Origin: Acephala macrosclerotiorum
Taxonomy: Eukaryota; Ascomycota; Leotiomycetes; Helotiales; Mollisiaceae
Assembly: GCA_014904845.1 (NCBI GenBank)
Contig: MU119569.1
Span: 1-44,679 of the forward strand
DNA: 44,679 nucleotides
Direction: 5' to 3'
Shown here: positions 12,217-21,179 of the stretch, piece after piece
How positions within the stretch are numbered: position 1 is the first letter of the stretch
How the letters are laid out: each line of letters begins with the position of its first letter
Notes under the pieces: generated by a model
What the model saw: the letters and a program-made list of their open reading frames with translations, nothing else
Told to the model about the DNA's origin: nothing
Database searches by the model: none
Translations under genes and position numbers: made by a program

Positions 12217-12645
12217 GGAGGATTTGAAGCCACGGCTAAGATTCGAGAATATGAACGAAATCTCGGAATACGAAGAACGCCTATCATCGCCCTCACTGCT
12301 CATGTCATGCTTGGCGATCGGGAGAAGTGCATCCAAGCACAGATGGACGAGTACTTGCCCAAGCCTCTCAAGCAAAACCATCTAATTCAAACTATCTCGA
12401 AATGTGCGACGTTGGGTGGAGCGCTCTTGGAAAAGGGGACAAATATTCCCTCTTCCACCAAAGACAAACCGTCTGCAATTAGATAGCAATGGGTCCATCA
12501 CCGTAGGATGTCCTGCGAGCGCATTACTGCGACCACCACATGAGCCACGGGCATTCGCCCCCACAGGACCGATCAATCGTGGAAGCTTGGAAACCCCTCG
12601 ATTATGATAGCTGATCACGATGGTCCTCTTGCAAAGGTGACTTGA
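12217..12645 (+). pseudogene. Group III hybrid histidine kinase relic: last exon, receiver-domain C-terminus
   Basis: The first 78 codons ([15 protein letters not shown]... [14 protein letters not shown] ... [15 protein letters not shown]) are the second half of a response-regulator receiver domain of the Nik1/Os-1 family, the osmosensing kinases feeding the Hog1 pathway and targets of phenylpyrrole and dicarboximide fungicides. The Thr/Ala of ALTAH and the conserved Lys of LPKP (12,361-12,363) are present; the phosphoacceptor Asp would lie upstream and is missing. The exon starts straight after CTAAC (12,202-12,206) and CAG (12,214-12,216), a good fungal branch site and acceptor in phase 0. 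The tail continues in a second frame (about 12,460-12,600, ...ALLRPPHEPRAFAP TGPINRG...) and returns to the first for IMIADHDGPLAKVT and a stop at 12,645. That makes two frameshifts. HAMP repeats, kinase core and most of the receiver are absent, so it cannot work. Confidence 0.8.
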
Positions 12646-13700
12646 CACCCACTTCTAATTCCTGAAGTCCATTGCTTAGCTTCTTATGCGTGCAGACAGC
12701 AGCTAGACCCCATCCGATCGTCCTTCTGGCCATGTATCCTTCTTATCAAAGTTGTCACGAAACTGCTCACCTCCATTCGTAACTACCACCATTGCGCAGT
12801 TTCTACTTATTAGTTATCTTTTGAACACTCGATGTGAAGGGCGATGATGTTTCTGGTGTGGCTTGAGATGCACGCAGCACACAAGGTAGCAGCATTAGCT
12901 TGGAGGAGAGAGATCTGCTTATCCATCTCATCATATCACTCTTTACAAGATTTTGAGGAGGAGATGGCTGTACTTCCTTCTAGGATGATGGAGGTATGTG
13001 GGCTCCACAACGCCATGTGATTGGAATAAAGCAACGCATTCAGTAATATGGACCAGAGAAGGAGACGAGGATAGACCAAGATTCTTCAGCCCGCTCCAAT
13101 GTTACTACCCTAGAGTTGTGCAATGAGGCTGGTAGCCCTCGGCCAAGTCCGAGCTATGTTCCTCCAGCTGCAGTGAACTCGCCATGCTTGGTTGAATCTA
13201 GAAAAGGAAGATGTTTATATGGCCGTAAGCCAGCTCTAATGGCTTGATTGTAAGACGTGGAAAGCCTGTCAGAGATTTATTAGGCGATTGAGACTTCTGA
13301 TCCAGGCAAACAGCTCCTTTCATTTCATGTTATTATTCTCTATCTGTGTCTCATTATTGTCCGCTATGGTTTGATTCGTAAATTTGCTTCTCTGCTCCAA
13401 TCCCTTTCCCAAATTTCGTAAAGATGATCGATGTCCCGCAAAAACTCTGGCGAGAGATGCCAAGACCACTGACGCCCAACTCGCTCCTAGCACGATATAC
13501 ATTGGTCTGCCTGCCCTCCTGGTTCTTTGACAAAGAATGCACAGGGGAAGCGACCAACTTCTAGTTCATCACAACGACTATTTTAGACCAAGTCTAGGGT
13601 GACAAACAACTCGAGATCAAGGCAGCCCCACTGGCGCTAGGGGTAGAAGACCAATAATATCGAATATGGGATGAGAAGAACTCAAGCTTGAGAAGAATTC
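12646..13700. other. Unassigned GC-balanced spacer
   Basis: Normal base composition but no recognisable gene. The best frame is a 48-codon plus-strand stretch beginning MIDVPQKLWREMPRP near 13,423 and ending near 13,563; nothing supports it beyond being open. The small minus-strand frames around 13,320-13,557 overlap it and look like chance. Probably decayed intergenic or gene debris. Confidence 0.4.
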
Positions 13701-13712
13701 CAAGGGTTTTCA

Positions 13713-14179
13713 TTGACTAAACTTGCCATTCACTGCATCCAAATGCTATTCACCCAGACCTTGCCTCGTGAGGTTCCTTGGCCTCTGGCCACGCCAAAAT
13801 TCCGAATGAAACCCATGTGTCTTCGTCCATCTCCTCATCCCATCCCGATCCACATCTCAACAACAACTTTCCCATCCCTTACAAAGCATGGGAGGTACGT
13901 GTACCTCAGTTACCACTTTCGCCACCGCACACACTACTTTGTATCAGCGGAAACCCCAGATCTCCATGGATCCGATTCTGCAAACGGTGCGTGATGCGGT
14001 CCACATCACCCAAAACTTAGAGATCAGATTCCCGTGGATCGATGCGTGGTGCATCCTTCAAAGAACAACTCGAGAAGACTATCTCGATTGGGGAGCGAGT
14101 CTCCAACATGGCAGCCACCTACAGTAATGCACTCATTCAGAGCCCATCTTATCATTTACTTTTCGTTCTCCATGAATGA
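13713..14179 (+). pseudogene. HET (heterokaryon incompatibility) domain relic
   Basis: Three frames in sequence carry successive HET-domain motifs. YVYLSYHF at 13,896-13,919 matches the N-terminal LSYxW-like motif, with the Trp changed. VRDAVHIT (13,987-14,010) and RFPWIDAWCILQ (14,026-14,061), in another frame, match the RDA...WIDxxCI core. MAATYSNA (14,108-14,131), in a third frame, matches the M..IYSNA motif; that frame closes at 14,179. HET proteins mediate non-self recognition and cell death after hyphal fusion, and usually have large C-terminal regions that are absent here. Two frameshifts and truncation make this a pseudogene. No start codon can be chosen. Confidence 0.75.
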
Positions 14180-14194
14180 CCTTTAAACGGGGAG

Positions 14195-14482
14195 TCACAA
14201 CATAATATACAAATCTACGCTAAACAACCATACAGCAGAAGTATGAAACTCAAACTCGACCGTCCTAGTAATCGCACCTCCTTTCTGATGTGTAAAATCC
14301 TGAATCTCTTCACTGCCCCCACGAGTTCCAGCGTGTGAGGTCGTGCCTTCCAGAATTCGTTCCCGCGAGCTGGATAGTGTGCCTTGAACGCTGACTCGAG
14401 TCTCGGTATGGAAAACTGGATACATGGAGATATCAGAGGTTCCTAGTCCGCCGTTGAAGATCCCTGAGCTTCTTCCCAACAT
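14195..14482 (-). CDS. Uncertain 95-codon frame, possible 3' exon of the membrane-protein gene
   Basis: It lies downstream of the stop of the membrane-protein gene, on the same strand. It is Ser/Thr/Gly-rich and ends in TVEFEFHTSAVWLF..., a composition compatible with the end of a cytoplasmic tail. I found no canonical donor in the last 150 bases of the preceding exon that would bypass its stop at 14,650, so linkage is unproven. It may equally be a chance frame in the 3' region. Confidence 0.25.
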   Translation of the reverse strand: MLGRSSGIFNGGLGTSDISMYPVFHTETRVSVQGTLSSSRERILEGTTSHAGTRGGSEEIQDFTHQKGGAITRTVEFEFHTSAVWLFSVDLYIML

Positions 14483-14649
14483 GATGGAAGGACAACACGT
14501 ACTAAACTTGAACGCTCTCCAGACAAGCGTAGATGTACGGCGGATCTCTCAATTAATCATGCCAAGTGATTTCTATTATAGAGACAGAAACAAACGGCAA
14601 AGAGAACATTCTGAGCTGACATATATTACAGCCAATGGGTAAGGGTTCC

Positions 14650-16416
14650 TCAAATTTGCCAGGCCTCCTGCTTCTCCGCCAACAAGCTATGAGCACTGGC
14701 GCCGCTTATCCTTCGTCCCATCTGGACCTGCTTCCATCCGCTCGGCCCGAACACAACCTGTTCAGTGCCCGCTAACTCGTTGCCATTGTCACTTGCCATG
14801 CGATGTCCCTTTTCATCCTCCGAAGCGGTCATCGGCTGAGAGCGATGGTGTAACTTCGCCATCAACCACGATCCGGGGGAAGGAGTCGGTACAGGAAGCG
14901 CCGTCCCAGATTCCTCGGGCCTCCCTCCACCATTGCACAATCTATGCGAGTAGTGGAATTTCACCCAGCCAGGCACGGACTTGAAGGAGCGCGCTTCGCT
15001 CTGCGTGGAGGCCATGGTCATTTGACTCCTGTGATGCCATGGAAGCTGGAGGGCCTGGGGTGGGATCTGGGGTGGCATTGTCTGAGGTCGAGGAGAGTCA
15101 TCTGTGTTACTTTGTGCAAATTCTATCGACTGGCCAGACATGGCTGAAGGTTGAGGAGATGGGAGAGCAGCATACGGAGGGGGAATTGGTGGAGGAGATT
15201 GCGGGTCAATCACACTTCCGGATTGGTCCTGCAAGAGAGAAGGAGCACTGTGGTGGGTCGAGGCAGTTGAGCGTCGGTGGAACAATGAAGCGAACGATTT
15301 CCGGCTTGGAGTTTTTACTCCTGTGACCTGAGGCGTAGCGGGATTCAGGCCCAGGGGATTGATCCGGAGGAGTCCTTTCAGAGATTTGCGGAGCGGCCGC
15401 CTCGCTTTCTCGATCACAGTAGGTCGCGCAAATGTTGCTTGGTAATCCCAGGCTAGGCCACCGCTTGAGCCAACTTCCACTTCCAACAACGATTCAGACA
15501 TCGCATGGGGTGATTGGCGATGAGACAGCCAACGGGGATTTCCCCATGTGCCCGGCAGGCGCCGTATAGTGCTTGGTAGCGCTTTTGGAAGTTCGGCCCT
15601 GCGCCACTTGAAGAGGAGGAATATCAGTGTCAGGATGAAAGCAAAACCAGCTGCTTGATCATTAGCTTGAGATTCTCAATGGTCACAGTCAAACGGAGAG
15701 GAGAACATACCAATAGTCCCAACAGCAATCCCAGACTTCTGGCCTGGCGATGCAGCGCTATATTCGGACTGGGCAGTGCCGTTCGGGGCGTAGGACACCA
15801 TCACGGGTTGCATAGCAGTCGCGCTGCTCGTATAAGTGAAGGTTGTCCGCAGAGTTGTCTCCACTGAGTAAAACGTAGCGGACAGCGTAGAAGATGGTGA
15901 CTTTGAAACTAAATAATTAGTGCTAGCGGAAAACCCATCGCTGCTGGCACTGACATCCGCTGTTCTGCTAGCACTGATATCTGCTGTTGTCAATGACTCC
16001 ACAGGCGGTGGGGCGGGGGCCGATGACGTCCTAAAAATTGTCGATGGAGTGGGGTCGATAGATGTGATAATGGCAGAAGATGGCGTAAGGCCAGGAGAAC
16101 TTGTTGACGTTAAGGTCGCGCCGAGAGCAGGAGAAGTGGCTGGAGAAGCAGTTGAAGAAGCGGCAGGGGGAGGGGGAGGAGGACTGTCCGATGATGAAAG
16201 TGTCGTCTCTGACAGAGGAGGTTGGCTGGTCGGAGATGCTAGCTCTTCGGTGCTGGTTGTAGCGATGGGCGGTCCTTTTTGGTTTCCTTTCGGCCCCGGC
16301 GACCCGTTCTTGTTGTTTGCAAGTCCTGGCGCATTCGTATTTACAGGGCCCCGAGCGGCGAGTGACTCTCGAAAAGATGGAGGGTTCGTGAGCCCATGAC
16401 CCTCTGGCAACATCAT
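14650..16416 (-). CDS. Single-pass membrane protein with Ser/Thr/Pro-rich ectodomain (568 aa, 2 coding exons)
   Basis: Coding exons are 16,416-15,711 and 15,650-14,650; together 1,707 nt, in frame throughout. Residues 1-228 are Ser/Thr/Pro-rich with a six-Pro run and an Asn-Gly-Thr glycosylation site. Residues 229-249 (GIAVGTIAGFAFILTLIFLLF) form one membrane helix, followed by the positive stop-transfer KWRR. Residues 250-568 are a basic, Ser/Pro-rich tail with PPPIPPPY. This layout is common among fungal cell-surface or wall-sensor-like proteins, but no WSC or other named domain is seen, so no function is assigned. The join creates the membrane helix across the intron, strong support for the model. 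The start is the Met-Met pair one base after a 5'-UTR intron; no signal peptide follows it, so the helix may act as signal anchor. A hydrophobic frame upstream (16,711) splices out of phase and is probably just pyrimidine-rich 5' UTR. This is the only gene in the window that looks intact. Confidence 0.7.
15651..15710 (-). other. 60-bp intron in the membrane-protein gene
   Basis: Donor GTATGT, branch-like GCTAATG, acceptor AAGCAG. Splicing is phase 1 and converts a frame that otherwise stops after 11 codons into a continuous membrane helix. Confidence 0.85.
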
Positions 16417-16417
16417 T

Positions 16418-16483
16418 CTAGCATCATTCCGTTAGGCTCATAATAAACGACTCCTTATTGGGCTAAGGAGAAGTAACACTCAC
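16418..16483 (-). other. 66-bp 5'-UTR intron
   Basis: Donor GTGAGT, branch CCTAACG, acceptor CTAG, leaving A-ATG-ATG at the next exon start. Joined to the upstream frame it would shift register, so I place it in the leader. Branch-to-acceptor spacing is typical of filamentous ascomycetes. Confidence 0.7.
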
Positions 16484-16743
16484 CGAGCAATGTTCGACAA
16501 GCAGACTAGCTTTGGTTAAGTAGCTGTTCGAGCTATAAGAATAAGAATAGATAATCAAGACTTGGCCCGTCCGAAGGTTTGAAAGAAGCAAAAACGACAA
16601 TAAAGTTGGAATGTGCAGGCTAGCTGCTATTAGAAGGAAAAGAAGGCAAAAAAGGGGAAGGCACGCTCGCAGTGGAATAAAGAAAATAAGGTATGGCCAC
16701 AAGAAAGACATGAATGAACACGGACTAGAGCGCTGGGTCGTAG

Positions 16744-16750
16744 CTTTATA
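16744..16750 (-). promoter_or_regulatory. TATA box for the membrane-protein gene
   Basis: TATAAAG on the minus strand, about 30-60 bp upstream of the long CT-rich stretch that forms the probable leader (16,484-16,700). CT-rich tracts after TATA boxes are common at fungal transcription starts. Confidence 0.5.
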
Positions 16751-16759
16751 ACCAGCAAC

Positions 16760-17240
16760 AGCTCACTCGAAGAAAGATCTCAACGTGGAAAGAGGTAGGC
16801 AGGAATCCTTCACGGTGTCAAATAGACGGCATGTGGCTGTGGGGATATACTGTCCAGGGGGGCCAAGGGTCATACTAGCACGTAGCCCTCTTGGCCACTA
16901 GACTCATGTGTCGTTGCAAGAAGCTGCGGGCCGTGCTCTGGATAGCCGGCTATCATCTTGGAGACTTGTCAAATGTTGAAGAGGCACCAATAGATAAGAA
17001 GACGTGACATCTTATCATGAAGCGAAGGGAGGTGGAAGAAGGCGGCGGCGTTTGGAGAAATAGGACGAGTGTCTCAACTATCCAACCCTGGGCGACGTGG
17101 CTGAAACAGGAAACGCCGGAAACTTCTTCAACCACGTGACACAAACGATGTCGCTCGATTCGAAAACGACCAATCCCAGCCCATTCTCCCTGGAAACATC
17201 CCAGACATCACCTGCTGGGATTGCTAAGCCGCTCCTCTCA
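16760..17240. promoter_or_regulatory. Intergenic region, possible divergent promoter
   Basis: No gene recognised. It lies between the minus-strand leader above and a plus-strand ATG at 17,241 that is split by the hAT insertion. If that ATG belonged to a real gene, this would have been a shared divergent promoter of about 0.5 kb. Confidence 0.35.
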
Positions 17241-17248
17241 ATGGCAGA

Positions 17249-17256
17249 CAGCTATG
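17249..17256. repeat. Left target-site duplication of the hAT element
   Basis: CAGCTATG, identical to 19,571-19,578. An 8-bp duplication is diagnostic for hAT insertion. Confidence 0.95.
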
Positions 17257-17265
17257 TAGGGTTCT
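17257..17265 (+). repeat. Left terminal inverted repeat of hAT
   Basis: TAGGGTTCT, exact inverse of the right end. Starts directly after the target duplication. Confidence 0.9.
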
Positions 17266-17468
17266 AAAATTATCTGTAATCTTTAAAAATTAGGTCTAAT
17301 TAGAAAATTAGAGGGTTTAGAGGGTCAAAAATTATCATAACTTAGATGGATCACATGATTTTCTGCCTTAATTACAAGGCTTCCGCACAGTGAAAACTTT
17401 TCAAGCTCTTCCACTCTACTCACTATGATCACTTTATTAGCTCTTTACATCAACGCTTAGCCCTTATA

Positions 17469-19406
17469 ATGGTTAACGATCAGAAGAATCCAGATATTTG
17501 GAAGGAGTTTCATAAGATACACGAAGCAGGCTGGCATGGAAAGGCCAAACCGGTCTGGAAATGCAACCATTGCGCTGCTGGCAAAGGAGAGTTTGCTGAG
17601 AATGCTACGGCATTTAAAGGCCATCTCTTGAAGTGCCCACAGTATCTAAAGTATATGGATAAAGCAAAAAGGGACAATTCTATCACAAAAACCAAAGGTC
17701 AGGCCTCTCATAAGCAGTCGATTCTTACTGCCGCCCCTCGAATGTCCAAGGAAAAGCGCGAGGATATCAACTTACAGTCTGCTATAGCATTATATATGGG
17801 AGGCCTTGCTTTCCGCACATTCCACGCTATTTGGATGAGGAGATTTCTCTTTAATTTGAGCTACGAGACTTGGGAACCACCTACTGCCGTCGACTACTCT
17901 GTTAAATATCTCGATCAAGCATACAACAAAGTTAGAAGAGTTGTCGATGGCACTCTCGCTTCTCTAGTTGCAACTGGCCAAAAACTCCACTTCATTCTCG
18001 ATGAATCCACCGACCGCCGCTCTCGCCGTATGATCAATCTCTCTGCAGTTCTTAAACCATTTGGTTCCTTTTTCCTTCAGAATAAAGACTCGAAAGATGC
18101 GAAGCTCGGTGCTCAATACTTCATGGACTGGTTCAAATCCGAGACAAAGCCATAAACTGGTGGAAACATGAAAATCATTGGCAGTATGACTACAGATACG
18201 TGTGCTACAATGCGTTTATTTTGGGAGTTTTGCGAGCAGAGTAAAGAGCTTACGCACGTTGTTTTTGCTCCTTGCGATTCTCATGGACTTCAACTAATTA
18301 TTAAGGACTTGTGTGAATCAGCATGGTTTGCACCTATTCTTAATGGAGCTCAATCTATCGCTCGAGGCTTTCATAAGGCCAAGAAGCAATACGCCATTCT
18401 CCGCGAGATTCAAGAAGAGATTTACCGCAAACAGCAAGCTCTTATCCTCTCGGTCATGACGCGTTGAGGCACTCAATACCACCTCTGCCAATCGATCCTT
18501 AAGAACCGCGAAGCACTCGAGAAATGGGCACTGCGCAAAGACACACACATAGGCAAAAACAATCCTCAAAAGGCGTTGATTTTAGACGATATGTTCTGGG
18601 CACAACTTGCTAAGCTCTGCCAGCTTATTGGCCCTATCCACGAAGCTCAAAAGATGTCTGAATCTACGAAGTCTACACTCGGTCACGTCATTCCACGCTG
18701 GAATAAGATTCTTCAAGAGTTGAAGGCTATAGTTCCTATGGTCCCTTCTTTGCGCGATTTTATCGACAACACGTTCAAAGCGCGTCGAAAACTACAATTA
18801 CGCCCAATCCATACTGTAGCAATGTTTCTACTACCAGAGAATCGAACGAGAGAGATGAACGCTACTATCGACAACACTATTATGGCCTTTCTTTGGAAAC
18901 GCTGCCATTCAGACGAAGAGAAGAAAACTGTTCACAAATCCTTCCATTCCTTCCGCCATAAACGCGATGGCTTCGATATGTCAACGGCTTGGATTCACCG
19001 CGATGATCCCACATCTTTCTGGCAGACTTTCCTTTCTATTGAAGACCATAAATTGCTTGCTAGAATAGCAATCACGATCTTTGAGACTCCTGCCAATTCC
19101 GTGGCCTCCGAACGCGCCTTCTCTTGTATGGGACTAATCACGAATGCCTTGCGAAATCGACTCCTCGCCGAACGAGCTACGAAGCTAATTTATATCCATA
19201 TGAACCAGCGCGTTCTCGACAACAATACTACATTTGCAGACTGGCAAGAGAGCACAGAAGAAGAGAAAGTGGAATTAGAGAAGCTCTTGACTGAGATGAA
19301 AGAAGAAGAGGCAGGAGAAGATGAGAAGGAGGAGGTCCAGAATAGAGAGGATATCGAGCTGGAGGAGGATAACGACGTAGACATGGGGGACATTCCAATT
19401 GCTTAG
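17469..19406 (+). pseudogene. hAT transposase, 645-codon frame with two in-frame stops
   Basis: One continuous frame encodes a cut-and-paste transposase. A BED-type zinc finger is near the N-terminus (Cys32, Cys35, His52, Cys56: KCNHC...GHLLKC). The RNase H-like core follows, with FILDESTDR (first catalytic Asp region, around residues 176-184) and TDTCATMRLFWEF...APCDSHGLQL (second Asp region, about 241-270). The C-terminal hAT dimerisation domain spans about 517-581 (ANSVASERAFS...RNRLLAERATKLIYIHMN). A Glu/Asp-rich tail closes it. Stops are TAA at codon 229 (18,153-18,155) and TGA at codon 333 (18,465-18,467). CAA to TAA (CpA context) explains the first. TGG to TAA-like decay does not fit the second, but TGG to TGA does, in the family's RWGT-like motif. 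No frameshifts exist. Met at 17,469 precedes the finger and fits the family start. As read it yields no full-length product. Confidence 0.9.
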
Positions 19407-19561
19407 TAAATTGGCCTTGGTTTGGAGTGTTTTGGATGTTTTTTCCGTTTTTGGACTGCTTTATCATTGGACCCACTTTCCATAAGATTAGAACAGAATC
19501 AAAAATTACCTCTAATTTAGAGCTTGAAAAGTTATTCTAAATTTACAACGCGTTAGAATCC

Positions 19562-19570
19562 AGAACCCTA
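19562..19570 (-). repeat. Right terminal inverted repeat of hAT
   Basis: AGAACCCTA, the inverse of the left end. Confidence 0.9.
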
Positions 19571-19578
19571 CAGCTATG
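19571..19578. repeat. Right target-site duplication of the hAT element
   Basis: CAGCTATG, identical to the left duplication. Confidence 0.95.
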
Positions 19579-20018
19579 CAACTTTTGGCAGGTAAAGAAG
19601 GGAGCCAAGAAATTCAAGTGTCTGTGTCTGTGCGTGCCAGTACGTACCTACAGAACGGTAATTCGAGGATCCGCCCTGGGGGTGTTCGGCTGGGGGTGTT
19701 CAGACGATCATCAAGCAAGCATCTGTCCCGTGTTCACTGTTCACCCGCACGGGTCCGTGGAAATTGCCTTTTGTTATTGACAGAGGTAGGACACTTGGCT
19801 CCAACCATCTGCTTACTACAGTATTTGATAGCCCACAGTTCTCTTTGGTGGTTGGGATATCTCATCACGGGAATGTCTGTGCTTGGAGTGTGATACCAAG
19901 GATTCCTTCTTGGGCCGTGCGCAGCCAATGAACTTGTCACTGCTGGGATTTCTATATTGCGGGTGGCAGCAAGCATCCCCACGTCTTACGGAAGCGAGCG
20001 GATTTACCCTCTGCAATA
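19579..20018. other. Unassigned spacer between hAT and MITE
   Basis: Normal composition. It begins with CAACTTTTGGCAG followed by GTAAAG at 19,592, a donor-like sequence that would continue the split ATG frame from 17,241. Small overlapping frames on both strands show no family resemblance. No gene is called. Confidence 0.4.
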
Positions 20019-20052
20019 CTCTCCCCCCCCCCCTAATTAATTGTAACAGTGG
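20019..20052 (+). repeat. MITE left inverted repeat
   Basis: 34 bp, with an 11-C run followed by TAATTAATTGTAACAGTGG. Confidence 0.85.
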
Positions 20053-20254
20053 GTACTTTGCGGATACTTTGCGGGTAGGATGCCAGGGCACTGGGCCAGT
20101 AAAAGCCACTATGTTGAAGGGCCTAGCAAGCATCGTCAAGGCTCAGTAGATCTTCTCAAGGGGACTTGTGGACCCTCGCTTGTTTGTTCTGGGCAGTGCC
20201 AACGTTGAAGAACAGGGCTGTGGCCACTCGGAGTACTAGATTCAAGGATCTGCT

Positions 20255-20287
20255 CCACTGTTACAATTAATTAGGGGGGGGGGAGAG
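20255..20287 (-). repeat. MITE right inverted repeat
   Basis: 33 bp, the inverse of the left arm; the homopolymer is 10 bases instead of 11. Confidence 0.85.
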
Positions 20288-20510
20288 TAAGATAACAGAC
20301 TTTCAAATATAGACTATGTTCGCTACCGCAAATACTAACATGATTTGTATTAATATCTTTGAGGACATGAATAGTTAAGAGTCCAACTGGGCAACGACAG
20401 AAGTCATCACTGTTCACATTTTTTATCAGCCCTTCACTTCGCTCGCGAGCATCCAACAAGGCAGACACCCAACGAGCGTGCCACTTTACCCAGGAGCACT
20501 CTCCTACAAG

Positions 20511-20846
20511 ATGTGCTATTTCGATTAGGAGCTTTTTACGTGTAACGACTGGAAGTGGTGCTCATTCCATCAGCACTGCTCGAAAGCGGGCCGCGCGGGT
20601 GAAACATGCAGCGTGAGGCTCATTATGGCTACACGGTACATAAGTCAGAAATGCAAGCTCTGCAAGCAAATTGAGGTGAAAAGGCGCCGCATCCGCAAGT
20701 TGGATAATAATATCAGGCGCTGGAGTGTGGAACCGGAGCGGTGGAGGGCATCGATAGAACGTTCTAAGGATGACATCTACCGCCTACATGGCCAAATCAT
20801 TCAGCAAGAGATGGCCCGATCTATCAAACAGAACAACCTCCGTTGA
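20511..20846 (+). pseudogene. Small conserved fungal Cys-rich protein, TAG at codon 6
   Basis: From ATG at 20,511 a 111-codon frame reads MCYFD-stop-ELFTCNDWKW then CSFHQHCSKAGRAGETCS, a paired KCKLCKQIE motif, a basic helix KRRRIRKL, and a helical tail with RWRASIERSKDDI. The layout (MC at the start, spaced Cys/His, CxxC, Arg-rich helix) resembles a widespread family of uncharacterised small fungal proteins that probably bind zinc. I recall this family only in general terms. The only break is TAG at 20,526-20,528. CAG to TAG would be a CpA to TpA change; alternatively GATTAG is an intron acceptor and the real start lies upstream. The shorter frame from ATG at 20,625 would lose the first Cys cluster. 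A MITE sits 220 bp upstream. Confidence 0.5.
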
Positions 20847-21179
20847 ACACAACGACGTTGCCATTGCTATTGCCTTTATAGCACAAGATATTGAAATATA
20901 TTTGCCTGGCTATCCTCATCAATCGATAGTCTTCCCCTGCTCAACCTCATCATACTTTTCAGCCCTCTCTCGTACATCGTTGCGTCACCCGCAAGCGCTT
21001 GGATTCCTCATTATCTCAGTTCCTCATTCTCTGCCTCTGCCGGAATCCACGGCCTCTCCGCGTCTGCGACGGATGAATCGTTGAAGTGTGGAGGGGTTTG
21101 CTCAGGTCCATCGTCTTGGTGGTCCTGTAGTCACAGTTCCGTTCTCTTTGTCTTGGACCACCTTTTTAAGGATATCTAG
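20847..21179. other. Unassigned spacer
   Basis: Normal composition, pyrimidine-rich in places. Overlapping short frames on the plus strand show no motif. It could be the 3' region of the small gene or the upstream part of the next open stretch. Confidence 0.35.

Larger units (their letters stand above)
17257..19570 (+). mobile_element. hAT-family DNA transposon, complete, 2,314 bp
   Basis: Ends are TAGGGTTCT and AGAACCCTA, a perfect 9-bp inverted repeat. They are flanked by a perfect CAGCTATG duplication and enclose one transposase frame. Inverted subterminal copies of AATTAGAGG lie about 50 bp from each end (17,306-17,314 and 19,509-19,517) and could bind transposase. The element shows none of the AT conversion seen outside the island. 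Intact ends and duplication imply a fairly young insertion, or one still mobilisable in trans. Confidence 0.95.
20019..20287. mobile_element. 269-bp MITE with poly-C terminal inverted repeats in a TA target
   Basis: The left end (20,019-20,052: CTCT, 11 Cs, then TAATTAATTGTAACAGTGG) is the inverse of the right end (20,255-20,287), apart from one base in the homopolymer run (10 Gs). TA dinucleotides lie directly outside both ends (20,017-20,018 and 20,288-20,289). No coding capacity. TA duplication with matching inverted repeats is the hallmark of Tc1/mariner-type miniature elements moved in trans; superfamily assignment is inference. Confidence 0.85.

Noticed and set aside
15920..16399. 159-codon plus-strand frame
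   Set aside because: Antisense shadow of the Ser/Thr/Pro-rich ectodomain, made of Gly, Val, Asp and Glu codons complementary to it.
16463..16711. Hydrophobic 82-codon frame as a signal-peptide exon of the membrane protein
   Set aside because: The donor at its end splices it out of frame with the ectodomain. Its Leu/Phe/Ser content follows from a pyrimidine-rich leader next to a TATA box.
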